Assembly (NCBI RefSeq): GCF_003626735.1
Contig: NZ_RBHX01000001.1
Location: 2,356,001-2,420,000 of the forward strand
Direction: 5' to 3'
DNA: 64,000 bases
Source: Microbacterium sp. CGR2
GTDB taxonomy: Bacteria > Actinomycetota > Actinomycetes > Actinomycetales > Microbacteriaceae
This document shows, piece after piece, positions 39,529-50,298 of the stretch. Each line of letters opens with the position of its first letter. The stretch's first letter is position 1. Under the pieces are notes generated by a model. That model did no database searches and was not told where the DNA came from. It was given only the letters and a program-made list of their open reading frames with translations. A program made the translations under genes and the position numbers.

Positions 39529-40209
39529 ATGACCTCACGGATCCTTGTGGTCGACGACGACACCGCGCTCGCCGAAATGATCGGCATCGTGCTGCGCACC
39601 GAAGGCTTTGAGCCGGTGTTCTGCGCCGATGGTGCACGCGCGGTCGACGAATGGCGCACGCAGCGACCTGACCTGGTGCTGCTCGACCTCATGCTCCCGG
39701 GTATGGACGGCATCGAGATCTGCACGCGCATCCGCGCCGAGTCGGGCGTCCCCATTCTCATGCTCACCGCGCGGAGCGACACGGCCGACGTCGTCCGTGG
39801 CCTCGAGGTCGGCGCCGACGACTACATGGTGAAGCCCTTCAACCCGAAGGAACTCGTCGCCCGTATCCGTACCCGACTGCGACCGACGCCGCAGGCCACC
39901 AGCGAGCAGCTGAAGGTGGGAGACCTCACCGTCGATGTCGACGCGCACGAGGTGCGCCGAGGCACCGCGCCCATCGCACTCACGCCGCTCGAGTTCCAGC
40001 TCCTCGTCGCGCTGGCGTCCAAGCCTCAGCAGGTCTTCTCGCGAGAGATGCTGCTGGAGCAGGTCTGGGGCTACCACTACAAGGCCGACACGCGGCTTGT
40101 GAACGTCCACGTCCAGCGGCTGCGCGCCAAGGTCGAGCTCGACCCGGACAACCCGAAGATCGTGATGACCGTGCGCGGTGTCGGCTACCGTGCCGGGAGC
40201 GTCGGCTAG
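39529..40209 (+). CDS. mtrA: Response regulator MtrA (OmpR/PhoB family)
   Basis: This 226-residue two-component regulator controls cell wall and division genes in actinobacteria. The receiver domain (1-120) has the acidic pocket VVDDD, phospho-acceptor Asp53 in LVLLDLMLPGMDG, and the KPF lysine (DDYMVKPFNPKELVARIRTR). The winged-helix DNA-binding domain (about 130-226) includes QVWGYHYKADTRLVNVHVQR and ends VMTVRGVGYRAGSVG. mtrB starts 8 bp downstream and lpqB overlaps mtrB, the conserved mtrA-mtrB-lpqB operon. Confidence 0.97.
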   Translation: MTSRILVVDDDTALAEMIGIVLRTEGFEPVFCADGARAVDEWRTQRPDLVLLDLMLPGMDGIEICTRIRAESGVPILMLTARSDTADVVRGLEVGADDYMVKPFNPKELVARIRTRLRPTPQATSEQLKVGDLTVDVDAHEVRRGTAPIALTPLEFQLLVALASKPQQVFSREMLLEQVWGYHYKADTRLVNVHVQRLRAKVELDPDNPKIVMTVRGVGYRAGSVG

Positions 40210-40216
40210 GCGCACG

Positions 40217-41902
40217 ATGGCCGCGACGACAGCGACCACCACGGCGGTCGCTGTCCTGCGCGACTGGCGAGGTTGGCCGACCGTGCTGGGAGCGCTGTGG
40301 CGACGTTCACTGCGGTTCCGCACTCTCACGATCACGCTCATCGCGACATCATTGGCCATCTTCATCACCTGCGTGACGATGGCCCTCGTGATCCAGAACG
40401 ACCTGTTCGTCTCCCGCAAGAACGTCGCGCTCGAGGACTCCCGGCGAGCCGTCGACGAAGCGCAGATCATCCTCGACGTGGCAGAGGTCGGCGACGACCC
40501 CGCCGCGCTCACGGAGCTGTGGAACAGCATCCAGACCAACTTCGCGCGGACATCGAGTGCCGACCAGCTGGCCGGCTACCCGATCGAGACGGGTTCCGAC
40601 GGTGTCGGGCTGAACGGCTTCACCGCCGGCGGTCTGAGCGAGGATCAGCTGAGTCCGGAGCTCCGCGCCCGCGTCGTCGAGTTCGACGACCGTCAGGCGT
40701 GGCAGTCCGTCGCGCTGCCTGTCGGCGACGGCGGCGACGTACCCGGGATCGTCGTCGGCCAGCAGCTGCAGGTGCCGGAGGCTGGTCCGTTCGAGGTCTA
40801 CTTCGCCTACGACCTCGAAGACGCCGATCAGACGCTCGTGTTCGTGCAGCGCACGCTGTGGATCGCGGGAATCGGGCTGGTGGCGATCGTCGCCGCGATC
40901 TCCTGGATAGTGCTGCGAACGGTGTCCACCCCGATCGTCCAGGCCGCGGAGACCAGTGCGCGTCTGGCTGCAGGAGACCTCGGTGTCCGTCTCGAAGTGC
41001 ACGGCGAGGACGAGCTGGCCACCCTGGGTCGATCCTTCAACGCGATGGCTGACAGCATCGAAGCGCAGATCAAAGAGCTGGGTGAGCTCTCGCTGGTGCA
41101 GCAGCGCTTCGTCTCGGATGTGTCGCATGAGCTGCGCACCCCGTTGACGACCATCCGGCTGGCTGCCGACATGCTCAACGACCGGCGGTCGGAGTTCGAC
41201 CCCACCACCGCTCGTGCGGCCGAGCTTCTGCACGCGCAGGTGCAGCGATTCGAGACGCTGCTGTCCGACCTCCTGGAGATCAGCCGCTACGACGCGGGTT
41301 CCGTGCAGCTCGAGTTGGAGGCGACCAGCCTCGCGCACCTCGCAGAGGACATCATCGAGCAGATGCATCCCCTCGCGGAGGGACACGGTTCCGAACTGAG
41401 GCTCGTGGCGCCGGGGGGCTATTCTCCGGTCGACATGGATCCCCGCCGTGTCCGCCGCGTTCTGCGGAATCTGATCGGAAATGCGATCGAACACGGCGAG
41501 GGGCGCCCCGTCGTCGTCACTGTCGACAGCAACCAGCATGCGGTCGCGGCGGGGGTGCGCGATTTCGGGCTCGGGATGGACCCTGCCGATGCCGAGCGCG
41601 TCTTCGACCGTTTCTGGCGCGCTGATCCCTCTCGCCAGCGCACGATCGGAGGCACGGGGCTCGGTCTTTCCATCGCTCTCGGCGATGCGACCCTCCACGG
41701 CGGGACGCTGTCTGTCTGGTCGCAGCCGGGCGTCGGGACGAACTTCGTCCTCACCGTTCCCCGGCACGGCCCTGTTCTCGAAGGACCGAGCCCCATTCCG
41801 ACCGAGCCGCAGGAGCCGCTCGCGGAGCTCGGTGACGCCACTCAGCCCATCTCCCTCGCGGAGATCCCGCCCGAGCTGCTCGGCGAGACGGAGGCGCGAT
41901 GA
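40217..41902 (+). CDS. mtrB: Sensor histidine kinase MtrB
   Basis: This 561-residue kinase partners MtrA. The layout is: cytoplasmic start, helix 1 (LTITLIATSLAIFITCVTMA), an outer sensor domain (about 65-210), helix 2 (LWIAGIGLVAIVAAISWIVL), HAMP (about 236-290), and HisKA with FVSDVSHELRTPLTTIRLAA carrying the phospho-accepting histidine. The ATPase domain has NLIGNAIEHGEGRP and GTGLGLSIALGDA. The start ATG 40217 is 8 bp after mtrA. Its 3' end overlaps the lpqB start (ATGA). Confidence 0.96.
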   Translation: MAATTATTTAVAVLRDWRGWPTVLGALWRRSLRFRTLTITLIATSLAIFITCVTMALVIQNDLFVSRKNVALEDSRRAVDEAQIILDVAEVGDDPAALTELWNSIQTNFARTSSADQLAGYPIETGSDGVGLNGFTAGGLSEDQLSPELRARVVEFDDRQAWQSVALPVGDGGDVPGIVVGQQLQVPEAGPFEVYFAYDLEDADQTLVFVQRTLWIAGIGLVAIVAAISWIVLRTVSTPIVQAAETSARLAAGDLGVRLEVHGEDELATLGRSFNAMADSIEAQIKELGELSLVQQRFVSDVSHELRTPLTTIRLAADMLNDRRSEFDPTTARAAELLHAQVQRFETLLSDLLEISRYDAGSVQLELEATSLAHLAEDIIEQMHPLAEGHGSELRLVAPGGYSPVDMDPRRVRRVLRNLIGNAIEHGEGRPVVVTVDSNQHAVAAGVRDFGLGMDPADAERVFDRFWRADPSRQRTIGGTGLGLSIALGDATLHGGTLSVWSQPGVGTNFVLTVPRHGPVLEGPSPIPTEPQEPLAELGDATQPISLAEIPPELLGETEAR

Positions 41903-43617
41903 CCGAGTCCGGTTGGAAGAAGATGCTGAAGGGCGGCGCACTCGTCGTGGTGGCCTTGCTCCTGCCCGCGTGCGCAGGCCTCCCGACAAGCGGAGACGTG
42001 GCAGTGGGACTCGAACTCGGCGAGTCACCGCCCGACGTCGACTTCCTTCCGGTGGCATCAGGACCGATCGCCGGTGCGGGGCCGCAGGAGATCGTCGAGG
42101 GTTTCCTCGAGGCAGGCGTCACGACGTCCGACAACTGGGACACTGCGCGCGACTTCCTTGCGCCGGAGCTCCAGCAGTCATGGACACCCACCGCCGGCGT
42201 CTCGATCGACAGCGGCATCCCCGCGCGAAGGCTGGAGTCATCCGTCCCTGAAGCCGAAGTAGAGAGTGCCGACAGTGCGGAGGTGCAGGTGCTTCTGGCT
42301 CTGGTGGCGAGCGTGGACGAGTTCGGCGCGTACTCCGAGGCCGTCGGTGCCTCGAACGTGCCGTTCACTTTGGAGCGCATGGACGACGGGGAATGGCGCA
42401 TCACCCAGGCACCCGACGGCATCGTCATCGACGAGCCCCGCTTCGCCAAGGTGTTCGAAGGTTACGCGTTGCAATATTTCGACAGCAGCTGGACGCGCCT
42501 CGTCCCCGATGTGCGATGGTTCCCCCGGCGCCAGAGTCCCGCCACCACCGTCACGCAGGCGCTCATCGGCGGAAGCCCGAGTTCATGGCTCGACCCCGCT
42601 GTGCAGACGGCGTTCCCCGTCGACGTGCAGTTGGCCCAGGAGGCCGTCCCGATCGAGGCGCAGATCGCGGAGGTTGCGCTCACGCGGGCGGCGACAGGCC
42701 TCGACGAACTCACTCTGTCTCGTATGCGCACGCAGCTGCAGGCGACCCTGCGGGCGGCGGGAGTGGCGGTGTCGCAGGTGCAGTTCACGGTCGACGGGCG
42801 CGCGATCGACGCCGGCGTGGTCGAACTCGCCGACTCGTCGGCGGATGTCGGGACGCTGGTACTGCGAGACGGCGCCTTCGGTCGGGTCGTCGGCGACGAG
42901 ATATCGCCCATCCCGGGCATCAGCGAGGAGATCGCCGCCATCTCGGATCCGATCGCCGCGATCGACGTCGCCGTCGACGATTCCCGCGCGGCCGTGCAGC
43001 TCGGCGACGGCCATGTGTACCGGGTCGCCGAAGGAACTCGCGACGAACTGGACTCACGGCCGGGTCTGATCACCCCTTCTCTCGATCCCTACGGCTACAC
43101 CTGGACGGTGCCGGCAGGCGACCCCGACGCAGTGCAGGTGTCGGGGAGCGATGCGGTTCCCCTCAAGGTCGGCAACGCCTGGCCGAACGCTTCCGCGGTG
43201 AGCGACCTCCGGGTGTCCGCCGACGGAGCCAGAGTGGCTGCCGTCATCACGGTCGGCCAGCAACGGTGGATCGTCGTCGCGGCGGTGATCCGCGATTCCG
43301 AGGGGGTCCCGATCGAGCTCGGCGAGGTCAAGTCGCTCGACCGTACCCCTGCGCCGTCGTCAGGTCTGGCGTGGTTGGGCTCGGATCGACTCAGTGTCCT
43401 CGTCGATCCCCAGAATCCGCAGCTGATCACTCAGATGGTCGGCGGACCAGGGGGAGCAGAGGCCGCACCGACAGATGCCGTCTCGATTGCCGGCGCACGG
43501 ACTGTCGCCGGCGTGCGCGTTCTCGGATCCAGCGGCAAACTCTTCGCACACGCCGGTTCCGCGTGGCGCGAGGTCATCACCGGAGTCACGGTTCTCGCCA
43601 CCCGCGCAGGGGAGTGA
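41899..43617 (+). CDS. lpqB: Lipoprotein LpqB (MtrB-associated)
   Basis: This 572-residue lipoprotein modulates the MtrAB system in actinobacteria. It has a signal peptide with lipobox LLPAC, lipid-modified Cys25, then GLPTSGDVAVGLELGE. An N-terminal GerMN-type domain (about 190-330, for example QAVLTRAAT-like helices around TRAATGLDELTLSRMRTQLQ) is followed by a C-terminal beta-propeller-like region with YTWTVPAGDPDAVQVSGSDA. It overlaps mtrB by 4 bp. Length and position match Rv3244c. Confidence 0.95.
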   Translation: MTESGWKKMLKGGALVVVALLLPACAGLPTSGDVAVGLELGESPPDVDFLPVASGPIAGAGPQEIVEGFLEAGVTTSDNWDTARDFLAPELQQSWTPTAGVSIDSGIPARRLESSVPEAEVESADSAEVQVLLALVASVDEFGAYSEAVGASNVPFTLERMDDGEWRITQAPDGIVIDEPRFAKVFEGYALQYFDSSWTRLVPDVRWFPRRQSPATTVTQALIGGSPSSWLDPAVQTAFPVDVQLAQEAVPIEAQIAEVALTRAATGLDELTLSRMRTQLQATLRAAGVAVSQVQFTVDGRAIDAGVVELADSSADVGTLVLRDGAFGRVVGDEISPIPGISEEIAAISDPIAAIDVAVDDSRAAVQLGDGHVYRVAEGTRDELDSRPGLITPSLDPYGYTWTVPAGDPDAVQVSGSDAVPLKVGNAWPNASAVSDLRVSADGARVAAVITVGQQRWIVVAAVIRDSEGVPIELGEVKSLDRTPAPSSGLAWLGSDRLSVLVDPQNPQLITQMVGGPGGAEAAPTDAVSIAGARTVAGVRVLGSSGKLFAHAGSAWREVITGVTVLATRAGE

Positions 43618-43713
43618 ACGCAGCTCTGCTGCACAGCCGGGGCGGGTCCGCGATTCTCCCCGGGTGAGCCATGAGGGCGCTTCCATGACATCGCGCCGGC
43701 GCAGGATGAGCGG

Positions 43714-44406
43714 ATGCGTGTGAACCAGACTCTGCGTCGCGTGGGCGCCGACGTCGCCGCGTTCCTGATGGCCTCCACCTGCGCCGGGTGCGACGAGCCG
43801 GGGCACCTCCTGTGTGCATCCTGCCGACACGCTCTCGCGCCGTCACCGCGCGAACTGGTGACACCGCGCGGGCTGCTCGTGCGCTCGGCACTGGAGTTCG
43901 ACGGCGTCAGCGCACGATGCATCCGGCGCCTCAAAGGCGATGGAGAGACGCACCTCGCTCGTCCTCTCGGCTCAGCGCTCGCCGCAGTGCTGTCGCCGTT
44001 CCTGGCGGTGTCGGCGGCCATCGTCCCCGTGCCGACCTCGAGCAGAGCGTTCCGTCGCCGCGGGTATCGTGTCCCCGACCTGCTCGCGCGACACGCCGGA
44101 GCCCGGCCGCAGCGCCTGCTCTCTCTCGAAGCGACTCCGCGAGATCAGAGGGGGCTGGGCTTCCAGGCGCGCATCGACAACATCCAGGGCAGCATGAAGG
44201 CGCACCGCCGCGAGAACGGAACCTCGGTCGTGCTGGTCGACGACGTCGTCACGACCGGCGCCACCATCGACGAAGCCGCGCGGGCACTCCGCGCGGGAGG
44301 GTTCCATATCGAAGGGGCCGTGACCCTGGCAGCCACGCCGCGGCTCTCCGGATTCGCAGGAGACGCATCGGGAACTCATCGCCGACACGACGAAAGTCCC
44401 CCGTGA
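43714..44406 (+). CDS. ComF family phosphoribosyltransferase-like protein
   Basis: This 230-residue protein has a Cys-rich N-terminus (CAGCDEPGHLLCASCRHAL, a four-cysteine zinc-finger pattern) and a C-terminal PRTase fold with VPVPTSSRAFRRRGYR and the PRPP loop VVLVDDVVTTGATIDEAARA. ComF proteins take part in DNA uptake in naturally competent bacteria; in actinobacteria the role is unclear. It corresponds to Rv3242c between lpqB and hpf. The 96 bp before it show no clear promoter. Confidence 0.92.
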   Translation: MRVNQTLRRVGADVAAFLMASTCAGCDEPGHLLCASCRHALAPSPRELVTPRGLLVRSALEFDGVSARCIRRLKGDGETHLARPLGSALAAVLSPFLAVSAAIVPVPTSSRAFRRRGYRVPDLLARHAGARPQRLLSLEATPRDQRGLGFQARIDNIQGSMKAHRRENGTSVVLVDDVVTTGATIDEAARALRAGGFHIEGAVTLAATPRLSGFAGDASGTHRRHDESPP

Positions 44407-44493
44407 CATCCACCGGCATGCGGACTACGGTTGGGGACCACAAGGCGACCACGGTCCGCCCTTGGCCGGGAGGACCGGGACAAGGAGGCAGCA

Positions 44494-45150
44494 ATGGAAA
44501 CAAGCATCGTTGGCGTCGGAGTAGGTATCACTGATCGCTTCCGAACCGTTGTCGAGGAGAAGATCGCCAAGGTTCAATCGTTCGCGGCCCGCGCGCAACG
44601 ACTCGACGTGAAGGTCACGCATCGGGTCTTCCGCAATGGGCACGTCCCCGAGGAGACGGTCGAACTCACGCTCGTCGGGAAGGGTCCCGTGGTTCGCGCA
44701 GAAGCGACCGACGGCGACAAGTTCGTGGCGCTCGACCTCGCCGTCGACAAGATGTCGGAACAACTGCGCCGAGCGAAGGAAAAGCGGGTCGACGGGCGTC
44801 AGCACCCTCGTGGGCCGCATTTCGAGAAGGAGACCGGACAGCTCGAAGGCATCGATGTACAGCCGGCATCCGCCGAGGTGCTGCATGCGGTCGCCACGGG
44901 AAGCGTGCCGATCCAGAGCGAAGAGGACGAGGCGTATTCGCCCGTCGTCATCCGCACGAAGAGTTTCGACGCGGAGTGGATGACCGTCGAGGAGGCTGTC
45001 GATCGGATGGAACTCGTCGGACACGACTTCTTCCTCTTCGTCGATGTCCGCACCGACCACCCGAGCGTCGTGTACCGACGCAAGGGCTGGGATTACGGTG
45101 TCATCGCGTTGAGCACCCAGGCTCCTCCGTCGGAGGCGCTCGCCTCCTGA
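44494..45150 (+). CDS. hpf: Ribosome hibernation promoting factor, long form
   Basis: This 218-residue long-type HPF makes inactive 100S ribosome dimers. The N-terminal RaiA domain (1-105, SIVGVGVGITDRFRTVVEEK) is followed by a linker and the C-terminal dimerisation domain with FDAEWMTVEEAVDRMELVGH and RRKGWDYGVI. ATG 44494 is preceded by AAGGAGG at 44482-44488, one of the strongest Shine-Dalgarno sites in the window, unlike its many leaderless neighbours. A clear terminator follows. Equivalent to Rv3241c next to secA. Confidence 0.96.
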   Translation: METSIVGVGVGITDRFRTVVEEKIAKVQSFAARAQRLDVKVTHRVFRNGHVPEETVELTLVGKGPVVRAEATDGDKFVALDLAVDKMSEQLRRAKEKRVDGRQHPRGPHFEKETGQLEGIDVQPASAEVLHAVATGSVPIQSEEDEAYSPVVIRTKSFDAEWMTVEEAVDRMELVGHDFFLFVDVRTDHPSVVYRRKGWDYGVIALSTQAPPSEALAS

Positions 45151-45160
45151 CGCGACAGGA

Positions 45161-45193
45161 AACGGCCCGCCTCGAGAAGGGGCGGGCCGTTTT
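45161..45193 (+). terminator. Rho-independent terminator after hpf
   Basis: AACGGCCCGCC (45161-45171) pairs with GGCGGGCCGTT (45181-45191) around a 9-nt loop and is followed by more T. It separates hpf from the convergent coiled-coil gene and may act in both directions. Confidence 0.8.
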
Positions 45194-45220
45194 GACGTCG
45201 GGGCGAAAGCGGGCTGTGCG

Positions 45221-46561
45221 TCAGTCGAACATGCCGTCGAGGAGGCTGCCGATCACGAGGCCGCCGAGCAGGCCGGAAGCGATGTTGCCGCCGCCGCCGC
45301 CCGGTCGGCCGCCCCAACCGCCCCCGCCTCCGCCCCAGCCGTCGCCGCCGCCCCAGCCTTGATCCTGCGGGCGGGCCGAGTCGATATCGCGTTGCGCGAG
45401 TTGCAGTGCCTCGGACGCGAGGTGAGCCACTCGCCGTGCTTGAACGAGCGCCTGTTCGCGCGTCGCCTCTGCGGGAAGCAGATCCGAGACGTCCACCCGA
45501 AGCCGCTCGGCCTCGGCGAGGCGTGTGCGCGCGTCAGCGCCGATCCAGCCGCGGTGGCCGGAGATGAGACCGCGTGCCACGCCCAGCTGCCGATCCGCGT
45601 CGTCGATGGCGTGCTGGACCTGCGCGATGCTCGGCAGCGGATTCTCGGCACGGTGCCGGGCGTGTGCGATGGCTTCGTCCAGAGCGGAGTTGGCGTCGCG
45701 CAGCTGCGACAGCTCGGCGAAGGGGTCGTTGGGCGTCCCGGAGGGGGTGAGTGCGCTGAGCGCCGCCTGCAGGTTGGCGATCGCCTCGGCGACGGCGGGT
45801 TCCCTCGGCGCCGTTCGTGCGGCGATCAGGTCGCCGCGCGAGTCGGCCACCACCTCGGCGAGGGTCGACTCGGCCCGCAGGGCCTCGATCTCGAAGTCTT
45901 CGACCGCATCCAGCAGCGCCGACGCGCGGCGCGTCGCCTCCGTCGCCGTTTCGAGGGCGAGGTTGGCTTCTTCGTTCTGCTTCGCGGCACGACGACGCTC
46001 GGAGACGTCGGCGCTGTGCGTCGCGAAAGCGATGAGCTGCTCGGCTTCCGCGGCACTCGCGGTGATCTGGTGCATCGCCGACTCGGCATAGCGAGCGGAC
46101 AACCGCTGTACGGACTCATTGGTCTGGGGGATACGGGCGCTCAGTGCTGCGGCATCCGCGCGGATCTGTGCGACGATCTCGGGGGCCCGGCGGACCTTGG
46201 CGACGGATGCCGCGAGCACAGACGTCTTCTCATCGAGCAGATCCTGCGCCCAGTCGCACAGCTGGAGGATGCGTGCGTTGCGGGTGCGCAGCTCTTCCGG
46301 AGTGTCGGGGATCTCGTCGTGGTTGAGCTGGTGCATCTGGAACGCCTCACGCAGGTGGGTTCGCACGGCCGCGAGCGCCTTCCTGAGGTCTGCGGTGAGA
46401 GACTCGCCGAGCTCGGCTTCCGCGAAGGCGAGTTCATCGGACGTGGTCCGGATCCTCTCGTCGGCGCCGACCAGGGCCTGCTCCGCCCGACGGGCGAGAT
46501 CCGCATCCTGTGCGGCGAGTTCTTCCTGTTCGCGTTTGCGTCTGCCCCAAATTCCAGCCAT
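45221..46561 (-). CDS. Coiled-coil protein with Gly/Trp-rich C-terminus, TPM-protein-tail-like
   Basis: This 446-residue soluble protein is almost wholly helical, with Ala/Glu/Arg heptads through about residue 390. A loop of WGGG repeats follows (about 400-425), and then a hydrophobic end GGNIASGLLGGLVIGSLLDG. This arrangement resembles the C-terminal half of actinobacterial TPM-domain proteins but lacks the TPM domain and a signal peptide. The hydrophobic glycine end may bind membrane. TAGGAT ends 6 nt before ATG 46561. The long plus-strand frame over it is a shadow. Function unknown. Confidence 0.75.
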   Translation of the reverse strand: MAGIWGRRKREQEELAAQDADLARRAEQALVGADERIRTTSDELAFAEAELGESLTADLRKALAAVRTHLREAFQMHQLNHDEIPDTPEELRTRNARILQLCDWAQDLLDEKTSVLAASVAKVRRAPEIVAQIRADAAALSARIPQTNESVQRLSARYAESAMHQITASAAEAEQLIAFATHSADVSERRRAAKQNEEANLALETATEATRRASALLDAVEDFEIEALRAESTLAEVVADSRGDLIAARTAPREPAVAEAIANLQAALSALTPSGTPNDPFAELSQLRDANSALDEAIAHARHRAENPLPSIAQVQHAIDDADRQLGVARGLISGHRGWIGADARTRLAEAERLRVDVSDLLPAEATREQALVQARRVAHLASEALQLAQRDIDSARPQDQGWGGGDGWGGGGGGWGGRPGGGGGNIASGLLGGLVIGSLLDGMFD

Positions 46562-46567
46562 GACCCG

Positions 46568-46573
46568 ATCCTA
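46568..46573 (-). promoter_or_regulatory. -10 element TAGGAT, leaderless start at 46561
   Basis: Minus-strand TAGGAT ends 6 nt before ATG 46561, lying between this gene and padR-like 3' sequence. Confidence 0.55.
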
Positions 46574-46636
46574 GTTTCCTCTGCGCCTGCCATGGCTGAG
46601 CATCCGCTTCGGGGGGCGTCGGGTTCGCTGCAGGCG

Positions 46637-47236
46637 TCACGCCGCCACGGGGCGACGCGAGGTCGGGCGGCCGCGCTTCGGCCGCTCGGCGGCCAGTGGG
46701 AGCTGCAGCGCGTGCGTCGGCTGTTCGGCGAGGCGTTGTGCCGTGTGATCGAGCCAGCGCAGCTCGGCCTCCGCTGCGAAGATCATGGAATCGGTCATCA
46801 GCCGCCAGGCGAGCTCCTCGGCACCATCGACCGTGCCGGGGTATCGCGCGTGCTGGAGGGCCTCGAGCTGATCGAGAGAGGCGGAGCGTTGCGCCTCGAG
46901 GACGCTGGTCACGTCGATGCCGGGCAGTGTCGCGGCGATGGCGAGCTTGACCGCGAGTTCGTCGCGCGTCGCCTTCGTCCGCACCACAGGGGCCACGAGC
47001 CACCGTGCGACGTCTGCCGACCCGGCGTCCGTGATCTGCCAGTACACGTGACCCTGCTCGTCGGCGGCACCTCGGCGCACGAGACCGTCCCGCTCGAGCC
47101 GCTCGAGAGTGTTGTAGATCTGTCCGACGTTCAACGGCCAGGTCGAGCCGGTCCGTCGATCGAATTCGAGGCGGAGTTGATAGCCGTAGCAGGGGCCCTG
47201 GTCGAGGATCGCGAGCAGGCTCTGGCGTACGGACAT
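46637..47236 (-). CDS. PadR family transcriptional regulator
   Basis: This 199-residue regulator has the N-terminal PadR winged helix (SVRQSLLAILDQGPCYGYQL, LNVGQIYNTLERLERDGLV, VYWQITDAGSADVARWL) and a helical C-terminal dimer domain (about 95-175). A basic tail RPKRGRPTSRRP follows. GAGGGG lies a few bases before ATG 47236. Two inverted repeats ATxC-CGA-GTAT overlap its predicted promoter, so it probably represses itself. It is divergent from secA. Its targets are unknown; no transporter gene is adjacent. Confidence 0.9.
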   Translation of the reverse strand: MSVRQSLLAILDQGPCYGYQLRLEFDRRTGSTWPLNVGQIYNTLERLERDGLVRRGAADEQGHVYWQITDAGSADVARWLVAPVVRTKATRDELAVKLAIAATLPGIDVTSVLEAQRSASLDQLEALQHARYPGTVDGAEELAWRLMTDSMIFAAEAELRWLDHTAQRLAEQPTHALQLPLAAERPKRGRPTSRRPVAA

Positions 47237-47267
47237 GAAGATCCCCTCGTGGTGCGACGTGAAAGCA

Positions 47268-47293
47268 ATGCCGAGTATATGCATACCGAGTAT
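47268..47293 (-). promoter_or_regulatory. Twin operator over padR promoter
   Basis: ATGCCGAGTAT (47268-47278) and ATACCGAGTAT (47283-47293) are both ATAC-CGA-GTAT type inverted repeats (the first has one mismatch), 15 bp apart. The minus-strand -10 TATACT (47279 to 47274) lies inside the first. PadR proteins bind such short dyads, so autorepression is likely. Confidence 0.6.
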
Positions 47294-47350
47294 TGACTCG
47301 AGTCGGCGCGCGGAGGAATGCTTGCAGGCGACGTGCAGGTCACAGACCGG

Positions 47351-47356
47351 TAACAT
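47351..47356 (+). promoter_or_regulatory. -10 element TAACAT upstream of secA
   Basis: TAACAT would start transcription near 47363-47365, about 60 nt before the secA GTG and at the ATG of a 14-codon frame. Confidence 0.45.
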
Positions 47357-47364
47357 GGCGAAGT

Positions 47365-47409
47365 ATGCCTGGCGCTCGCCCTTCTGGCGGCTGGCGCTTT
47401 ACCCACTGA
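47365..47409 (+). CDS. Possible 14-residue leader peptide upstream of secA
   Basis: ATG 47365 lies 8 nt after TAACAT and would be at the mRNA 5' end. It encodes [14 protein letters not shown] and stops 16 nt before secA, just upstream of the secA Shine-Dalgarno AGGGAG. It may couple or regulate secA translation; no known leader family is recognised. Confidence 0.35.
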   Translation: MPGARPSGGWRFTH

Positions 47410-47425
47410 CAGGGAGATGACATCC

Positions 47426-50230
<2,805 letters not shown>

Positions 50231-50242
50231 CTTTCTGCTGAC

Positions 50243-50278
50243 GAAGAAGGGCCGATCCGTGTGGATCGGCCCTTCTTC
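50243..50278 (+). terminator. Rho-independent terminator after secA
   Basis: A perfect 16-bp stem (50243-50258 with 50263-50278) and GTGT loop lie 13 nt after the secA stop. The 5' arm is A-rich and the 3' arm ends in CCTTCTTC, so it may work both ways. Confidence 0.88.
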
Positions 50279-50286
50279 TGTCGCTG

Positions 50287-50292
50287 TAGGCT
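50287..50292 (+). promoter_or_regulatory. -10 element TAGGCT, leaderless start at 50299
   Basis: TAGGCT ends 6 nt before ATG 50299, directly after the secA terminator. Confidence 0.6.
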
Positions 50293-50298
50293 TGCGCA

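Noticed and set aside
45359..47296. Plus-strand open frame of 645 codons
   Set aside because: It is antisense to the coiled-coil gene and padR. The padR winged helix is unmistakable on the minus strand, and the coiled-coil gene has the leaderless -10 box.
47293..47298. TTGACT as a -35 element for secA
   Set aside because: No -10-like hexamer is found 16-18 bp downstream (the sequence there is GAATGC within a GC-rich run); TAACAT at 47351 is the better candidate.
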